Below are positions 59,104-64,000 of a stretch of DNA of 64,000 nt, in pieces. The notes beneath the pieces were generated by a model. It did not search any database and was not told the DNA's origin. It was given only the letters and a program-made list of their open reading frames with translations. Source of the DNA: Micromonospora chalcea (GTDB lineage Bacteria > Actinomycetota > Actinomycetes > Mycobacteriales > Micromonosporaceae); contig NZ_MAGP01000001.1 of the NCBI RefSeq assembly GCF_002926165.1, positions 186,001 to 250,000 on the forward strand, in the 5' to 3' direction. Each line of letters opens with the position of its first letter. The stretch's first letter is position 1. The position numbers were made by a program, and so were the translations under genes.

Positions 59104-60444
59104 GTGACGACGCAATTGTCAAAGGCCGCCGTCGTGCCGGGTCCGGCCGGGCATCCGCTCCTCGGCATGCTGCCGGCGCTGCGCCGCGACCTGCTGGGCA
59201 CGATTCTGGACGGCTTCCACACGTATGGCGACGTGGTGGCGTACCACGTCGGACTGCCCCAGGGACCGCGCGCCGTCAGCATGGACGTGGTGAACGTGCA
59301 CCACCCCGACGGCATCCACCAGGTCCTCACCACGCCGCAGGTGTTCAGCCGCCGCGCGAGCGCGTACGAGATCCTCCGCGAGTTCATCGGAGAGGGCCTG
59401 CTGACCAGCGACGGAGACCGGTGGCTGCGACAGCGGCGGACGCTGCAACCGCTGTTCACGCCGCGCCGGGTGGCCCGCTACACCGAGCTGATGACCGAGG
59501 AGGCAGCCCGCGTCGCCGACGACATGGCGCTCACCACGGGATCCGTCGTGGACCTCTACCAGGTGATGCAGCGCTACACCATGCGTGTCGTCGGCCGGGC
59601 GCTGTTCGGCGACGACATCGACGAGGTCGTGCCCCGTCTGCAGGAGCTCATGCCGATTCTGGGCGACCTCGCGCTGGCGCGCGCCCTGCAGGTGGTCAAG
59701 CTGCCGCTGAGCTGGCCGACGCCGCGGGCACGCCGGATCGGGCAGGTACGCGCGAGTCAGTACGAAATCGTCGACCGCATCATCGCCGATCGACAGGGCC
59801 GGGCGGTCGGGGAGGGTAAGGAGGATCTGCTCAGCCGGTTGTTCGCGGCCGAGGATCCGGAGACCGGGCAGGCGCTGTCCATCGAGGAGATCCGGGACCA
59901 GGTCCTGGTGTTCCTGCTCGCCGGCCACGAGACGACCTCGGCCGGGCTGGCCTTCACCATGCACCTGCTGGGCCGCCATCCCGACGTGCAGGAGCGGGTC
60001 GCGGCCGAGGCCGCCACGGGCGACGGGGAACTGGTGCGGGCCGCGGTCCTGGAAGGCATGCGGCTGTACCCGCCCGTGTACAGCATGGAGCGGATGTCCG
60101 AGACGGACGTCGTCGTCTCCGGTCACCGGATTCCCGCCAACACCAAGGTGGTACTCGCTCCCTGGGTCACGCACCGGCACCCGGAGTTCTGGCCCGATCC
60201 CGAGCGTTTCGAGCCCGACCGGTTCCTCGGCCGGCAGGAGCGGCCGCGCTATGCGTATTTCCCCTTCGGTGGCGGGCCGCGTAGCTGCATCGGGGAACAC
60301 TTCGCGCTGCTGGAGATGACCGTACTGCTGAGCGCGTTGCTCGCCCGCTATCGCGTCGACACGCGCGACGAGAGGCTGGAGCTCGTACCGATGGTCACTC
60401 TGCGTCCGGCCGGCGCGGTCCGGGCCACGCTGACCGTCCGGTGA
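59104..60444 (+). CDS. Cytochrome P450
   Basis: P450 of 446 residues with canonical motifs: I-helix LLAGHETTS, K-helix EGMRLYPP, and heme loop FPFGGGPRSCIGEH with Cys395. The N-terminal VPGPAGHPLLGMLPALRRD is like soluble bacterial relatives of the CYP4/CYP102 groups that oxidise fatty acids or terpenoids. GTG at 59104 chosen because GGGGGA is close upstream; an ATG 13 codons earlier is possible. No ferredoxin gene is nearby. It is convergent with the acyltransferase gene across a terminator. Confidence 0.9.
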   Translation: MTTQLSKAAVVPGPAGHPLLGMLPALRRDLLGTILDGFHTYGDVVAYHVGLPQGPRAVSMDVVNVHHPDGIHQVLTTPQVFSRRASAYEILREFIGEGLLTSDGDRWLRQRRTLQPLFTPRRVARYTELMTEEAARVADDMALTTGSVVDLYQVMQRYTMRVVGRALFGDDIDEVVPRLQELMPILGDLALARALQVVKLPLSWPTPRARRIGQVRASQYEIVDRIIADRQGRAVGEGKEDLLSRLFAAEDPETGQALSIEEIRDQVLVFLLAGHETTSAGLAFTMHLLGRHPDVQERVAAEAATGDGELVRAAVLEGMRLYPPVYSMERMSETDVVVSGHRIPANTKVVLAPWVTHRHPEFWPDPERFEPDRFLGRQERPRYAYFPFGGGPRSCIGEHFALLEMTVLLSALLARYRVDTRDERLELVPMVTLRPAGAVRATLTVR

Positions 60445-60448
60445 ACCG

Positions 60449-60484
60449 GCGCCCTGGCTGATCCGACGGGGTCAGCCAGGGCGC
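60449..60484. terminator. Bidirectional terminator
   Basis: Perfect 13-bp arms GCGCCCTGGCTGA / TCAGCCAGGGCGC with a 10-nt loop, starting 5 bp after the P450 stop, between convergent genes. Confidence 0.85.
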
Positions 60485-60509
60485 GTCCGGCTCCGGTGAG
60501 GGTCGGTCG

Positions 60510-61700
60510 CTACGTGACCCGCGACCCTTCGCCCTTCGCGGCGGGCACCGCCTCGACGGCTGGTGGAGCGCCAGTCACCGCGGCGGGCCGGGGATCGGCG
60601 GCACGCCTGCGGGGCCTGGCGAACCGGCGCATCATCGGCCGTTCCACGCTGACGTGCAACAGCGACGCGAGGCCGAGCGTCACCAGGTAGGCGCCGACCA
60701 TGACGGCCAGCGCAGCGGCGACACCGAAGCCGTTCGCGGACATGTTGCCGGCGCCGTACAGCACCAGGATGTGGATGAGATAGAAGGCGAAGGACGTGTC
60801 GCCCAGCCAGCCGGCGACCGGCCCGCGCAGTGGTGAGCGGTGCCCCTCGACGTCGGCCCGGGCTGCGGCGGCCACCAGCAGCGCGAGCGGGACGACCATC
60901 GCCGCGACGACCGAGTAGAGCAGCGGCACGACCTCGGAGACGCCGTAGAAGGCCAGCGTGACAAGTGCGGCGGCGGGCAGGCTCAGCCGGAACCACAGGC
61001 CCTGCATGACGAGCCGGGCGATGACGATCCCGAGGAGGAAGTCCAGCATCCGGATCAGCGGAAACTGTTGCACGAACCAGAACTGCGGAAATGCCGCATC
61101 CGCATAGGTGTACGTCGGCTCGGCGGGAAGGAACGCCGTGGAGACGACGGGGGCGACGAGCATCGCGGCGACGATGCCACCGGCGATCCACCAGAGCCAG
61201 GCGGCGGAGAGCCGCCGGAAACCGGCGAGCAGCCACGGGAACGACGCATAGAAGAAGATCTCACAGCTCAGCGACCAGCTCGGCGGATTGATTCCGTTGA
61301 AGATGAACTCGTCCGGAATCCAGCTCTGCACCAGCGTGATGTTCGCCAGCGTCGGCCACAGCGGCGCGCCGCCCCGGATCAGGACCATGAGAACGACGAC
61401 CACGGCGCACACGACCAGATGGTTCGGCAGGATCCGGGCGGCCCGGCGGCGCCAGAACTGGCGCTTCGGCTCGTGCTCCGGAGCCGACCAGGTCAGGACG
61501 AAGCCGCTGAGGATGAAGAAGAAGCCGAGGGCGGCAGAGCCGGTCCGGCTGAGGACGGCGAACCACCAGTCGTCGATCCGGCCGTCGGCGAAGAAGCCGA
61601 ACAACGTCGTGTGGGAGAAGAAGACCGTCACGGCCGCGATCCCCCGCAACCCGTTGAGCGTCGGCAACTGCCGGGCCATGCGGCCCGCCTGCTGTGTCAT
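60510..61700 (-). CDS. Acyltransferase 3 family membrane protein
   Basis: Integral membrane O-acyltransferase of 396 residues with about ten helices. The start motif LNGLRGIAAVTVFFSHTTLF holds the conserved Arg and His, and FFFILSGFVLTW and the RRAARILP segment are family hallmarks. It transfers acyl groups to sugars or other small molecules at the membrane. The ATG at 61700 overlaps the glycosyltransferase stop (ATGA), so it probably acylates the glycoside made by that enzyme. A basic, cytoplasmic C-terminal tail follows the last helix. Confidence 0.9.
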   Translation of the reverse strand: MTQQAGRMARQLPTLNGLRGIAAVTVFFSHTTLFGFFADGRIDDWWFAVLSRTGSAALGFFFILSGFVLTWSAPEHEPKRQFWRRRAARILPNHLVVCAVVVVLMVLIRGGAPLWPTLANITLVQSWIPDEFIFNGINPPSWSLSCEIFFYASFPWLLAGFRRLSAAWLWWIAGGIVAAMLVAPVVSTAFLPAEPTYTYADAAFPQFWFVQQFPLIRMLDFLLGIVIARLVMQGLWFRLSLPAAALVTLAFYGVSEVVPLLYSVVAAMVVPLALLVAAAARADVEGHRSPLRGPVAGWLGDTSFAFYLIHILVLYGAGNMSANGFGVAAALAVMVGAYLVTLGLASLLHVSVERPMMRRFARPRRRAADPRPAAVTGAPPAVEAVPAAKGEGSRVT

Positions 61701-63013
61701 CGGCGGCCACCCTCCGTGGTGTCGGACAACTCCTGTCGGCGTACCGGCCGGCGCGTCCGGAACGCCTGCTCCGCGATGTCGGCCGCGCGCCGTACGCCGT
61801 CCAACTCCGCGATCCTGCGCTTGTAGTGCTGGGCCTTCGCCCGGTAGGCGGGGTCGCCGCTCACCCTGTCGACGGCCGCACGAAGCCGCCCCGGAGTCAC
61901 CTTGTGCACCGGGATGAACTCGCCCGCGCCGAGGTACTTGAGCCGGGCCGCCACGCCCGGCTGGTCGTTGCCCACGGGTAGCGCGACCATCGGCACGCCG
62001 TGGGCGAGGGACTCCAGCGTGGTGTTGATTCCGGCGTGCGTGATGACGAGGGACGCCCGCGCCAGCAGGTCGAGCTGTGGTGCGTACCGCACCACGATCG
62101 GGTTGCCGGCCAGGTCGGCCGGCGGCTCGACATCCGTGCTGCCGAGGGAGACGACCAGTTGCGCGTCGAGTCCGGAGCACGCCTGGGCGATCGCCCGGAA
62201 TATGTGCGGGAGGCGGTTCTGGAGGGTGCCCATCGACGCGTAGATCAACGGGCGACCGTCGAGCTTCTCCCACGGGAAGGACACCGGCTCGGTGCTGTCC
62301 TCGTCATGGAACGGCCCGGTGTAGTGGAACGTGTCCGGCAACCGGGTGCGCGGGAAGTCGAAGAACGGCGGCTGCTGGGTGATCTGGGCGAGGTCCGAGC
62401 CGTCGTTGACTCCCTTGACCGGCGGCAGGCCCCATGCGGCCCGACGTTCGTTGATCCGTTGCACCACCGGCCGGATGACCCAGGCGATCACCTGGTCGCC
62501 CAGCATGTTGCGCACACGCGCGAGCAGTGAGGGATGGTACGGCCACGCCGTCATGAACGGCGGTACACCCGGCTCGGTGTTCAGCGCCAGCGCGTTGCAG
62601 ACGTTCACGACCGGAAGGTCGAGGTGTTCCGCGACGGAGTTGCCCGCGCCGTAGACCTGGTCCACCAGCAGCGCGTCAATGCCGTGCCGCTGCACCAGCC
62701 CCGGTAGGTCCCGCAGGAGGACCTCGACCTCCCGTACGTAACCGCGGACGATGAAACGGATCGCGGCCAGACCGGTCAGCCGGCCCTGTTCCTCGGAGAA
62801 GCGGGCCAGTGTGCCGACCGGAAACTCGCGCTCGCCGATCGGTGCGAAGGCGAACCCGGCCGTGAACGACCTCGTCCCGGCGTCCGGCAGGGAGACCAGG
62901 GTGACCCGGTGGCCGCGTCGGAGCAGTTCCCTGCCGAGCGTCGCCATCGGGCTGAGCTGACCGGTGTAGTCGGGGACCACCAGTCCGATGTGGAACGTGT
63001 TCGGGGCAGGCAT
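61697..63013 (-). CDS. UGT/MGT-type glycosyltransferase (CrtX-like)
   Basis: GT1-type glycosyltransferase of 438 residues with two Rossmann-like domains. The donor-binding signature THAGINTTLESLAHGVPMVALPVGNDQPGVA is clear; the N-terminal GLVVPDYTGQLSPMATLGREL and overall wording resemble zeaxanthin glucosyltransferase CrtX and macrolide glycosyltransferases. The acceptor is unknown. ATG at 63013 behind GGGAGCGAG. It is coupled to an acyltransferase, so an acylated glycoside is a reasonable guess. Confidence 0.88.
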   Translation of the reverse strand: MPAPNTFHIGLVVPDYTGQLSPMATLGRELLRRGHRVTLVSLPDAGTRSFTAGFAFAPIGEREFPVGTLARFSEEQGRLTGLAAIRFIVRGYVREVEVLLRDLPGLVQRHGIDALLVDQVYGAGNSVAEHLDLPVVNVCNALALNTEPGVPPFMTAWPYHPSLLARVRNMLGDQVIAWVIRPVVQRINERRAAWGLPPVKGVNDGSDLAQITQQPPFFDFPRTRLPDTFHYTGPFHDEDSTEPVSFPWEKLDGRPLIYASMGTLQNRLPHIFRAIAQACSGLDAQLVVSLGSTDVEPPADLAGNPIVVRYAPQLDLLARASLVITHAGINTTLESLAHGVPMVALPVGNDQPGVAARLKYLGAGEFIPVHKVTPGRLRAAVDRVSGDPAYRAKAQHYKRRIAELDGVRRAADIAEQAFRTRRPVRRQELSDTTEGGRR

Positions 63014-63033
63014 GTCTCGCTCCCTCGCTGGGC

Positions 63034-63954
63034 TCATACCACAGTCGTCAGACGCGACTGATGTATCGAAAACTCGGCCGGGGTACGTCCGACGATCTCG
63101 CCGTCCACCTCCACCGGCAGCGGACTGTCCGCGTCGACACGCACGGTGCGCACCTCCTGCCGGTGGATCGCCGGGTGTCCCGCGGCGGCGCCGCGGAACA
63201 CCCGCCACATCAGCCCGGCCACGCCGGCCCGGCCCACGCCGGCCACCCGCACCGCGTCCAGGTAACCCGCCCGCGGCGGCTCGGCGCGGCCGAAGGTCAG
63301 CCCGCCGGCGAAGTACGGCACCTTGAGCACGGCCAGATTGGTGATGATCTGGTGCGACGGTTCGCCGTCGAGTTCCAGCCGCACCGCGACGGGCCGCCAG
63401 CGGGCCAGCGTCCGGATGCTGGACGCCGTCTCGGCGAGTTGGAGGTTGAGCCGCTTGAGGACCCGGTTGGCGGGTGTCTTCTCGGTGAACCGCTGGCCGA
63501 TCACGCTGATCAGCCCGACCGTGCAGCTGACGAGGAAGTACCTGTGGCCCCGGGTGCCGTCGGGCCGGGTGAAGGTCACCTCGCCGACATCGGTCTCCCG
63601 GTCGCGGGCGCGGTCGAGCAGACCGCCGAGGTCGGCGACCGGCCGCAGGCCGCGGGCGAAGTCGTTGCAGGTGCCGGCCGGCACGTACGCCAGCCGCACC
63701 TTCTCCCCGCCCGCCACCAGCACCCCGTTGGCGACCTCGGACAGTGTGCCGTCACCACCGACCGCCACCACCGTGCCGTACCCGTCCTCCACCGCCTGTC
63801 GCCCGAGCGCGATGCCGTGCCCGGGGTGGCGGGTGAACCAGCAGTCCGCCTCGGGTAGCTCGGTGGCGATCCGCTGCTCGATCGTGCGCCCGCGCTGGAC
63901 CCCGGAAGCGGGGTTGACGATGCAGACGGCCGGGCCGCGCTCACCGGCCGCCAT
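63034..63954 (-). CDS. Diacylglycerol/lipid kinase family protein (YegS-like)
   Basis: Soluble lipid kinase of 306 residues. The nucleotide-binding motif VVAVGGDGTLSEVANGVL is at about residues 62-79, and YVPAGTCNDFARGL follows, as in DgkB/YegS/BmrU proteins. It phosphorylates diacylglycerol or a related lipid alcohol with ATP. ATG at 63954 behind AAGGAG. It ends 21 bp before the glycosyltransferase start on the same strand and may share its transcript; it overlaps the end of the upstream gene by 14 bp. Confidence 0.9.
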   Translation of the reverse strand: MAAGERGPAVCIVNPASGVQRGRTIEQRIATELPEADCWFTRHPGHGIALGRQAVEDGYGTVVAVGGDGTLSEVANGVLVAGGEKVRLAYVPAGTCNDFARGLRPVADLGGLLDRARDRETDVGEVTFTRPDGTRGHRYFLVSCTVGLISVIGQRFTEKTPANRVLKRLNLQLAETASSIRTLARWRPVAVRLELDGEPSHQIITNLAVLKVPYFAGGLTFGRAEPPRAGYLDAVRVAGVGRAGVAGLMWRVFRGAAAGHPAIHRQEVRTVRVDADSPLPVEVDGEIVGRTPAEFSIHQSRLTTVV

Positions 63955-64000
63955 GTGCCTGCTCCTTCGTCAGGTCCGCCAGGGAGTGGCTCAGCGCCTC
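63941..64000 (-). CDS. C-terminal end of an upstream gene, partial
   Basis: The last 19 codons before a TGA at 63941 read EALSHSLADLTKEQAHGGR and stay open to the window edge. The short overlap with the lipid-kinase start is typical of operon neighbours, but there is too little sequence to assign a family. Confidence 0.5.
   Translation of the reverse strand, partial: EALSHSLADLTKEQAHGGR

Overview
The window looks like chromosomal DNA from a high-GC actinobacterium, most likely Micromonosporaceae (Micromonospora-like). The signs are GC of roughly 70% by eye, many GTG and TTG starts, ATGA and GTGA operon overlaps, ricin-type CBM13 modules on secreted hydrolases, and CUT1 sugar importers without their own ATPase. 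No rRNA, tRNA, transposase, integrase or CRISPR array was recognised.

Region 1 (1-18.7 kb) is a hemicellulose island. It holds a GH39 beta-xylosidase (cut by the window edge), two CUT1 importers, a CE7 acetylxylan esterase, a GH51 arabinofuranosidase, a GH43 beta-xylosidase, a CocE-type hydrolase and a GH120 beta-xylosidase. A GntR/YtrA-ATPase-permease operon sits inside it. Except for the importer lipoproteins these products lack signal peptides, which fits import of short xylan and arabinoxylan oligomers followed by cytoplasmic trimming. Region 2 (18.7-27.2 kb) holds phosphoketolase and bifunctional AdhE, a possible pentose-to-acetyl-phosphate/ethanol branch, on the same strand as an SsuABC/NMT1-type importer.

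Region 3 (27.4-34.1 kb) has a flavin monooxygenase, a MarR regulator and a DUF3237 gene, then a copper cassette (DUF6153, DUF305, BlaI/CopY repressor, M56 peptidase, CopC-CopD fusion). The cassette carries two CTACTA-N8-TAGTAG palindromes and lies between two direct copies of the 3' end of the DUF3237 gene, so it looks like an insertion or rearrangement.

Region 4 (34.1-45.9 kb) is the most unusual part. A divergent locus encodes an MIO-type aromatic amino acid ammonia-lyase or mutase, two paralogous FOXRED2-like flavoproteins, an AMP-forming ligase, an FMN alpha-hydroxy-acid oxidase, a membrane-anchored P450 with atypical motifs and a CPA2 antiporter, followed by a two-component system. I cannot assign it to a described pathway. 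It is a candidate small-molecule cluster without PKS or NRPS, starting from tyrosine or a similar amino acid.

Region 5 (46.0-50.6 kb) has a secreted Fn3-TM-NucA/NucB DNase toxin overlapping a SUKH-like immunity gene, a bacterial-type PARG and an OsmC protein. Region 6 (50.8-59.0 kb) is an extracellular arabinan/pectin operon: CBM13-GH43 endo-arabinanase, GH43-CBM42 exo-arabinanase, CBM13 beta-helix protein, CBM13 pectate lyase, then a cytoplasmic GH43 beta-xylosidase behind a match to the streptomycete xylan-regulator operator. Region 7 (59.1-64.0 kb) holds a P450, an acyltransferase-3, a CrtX-like glycosyltransferase, a YegS-like lipid kinase and the tail of one more gene.
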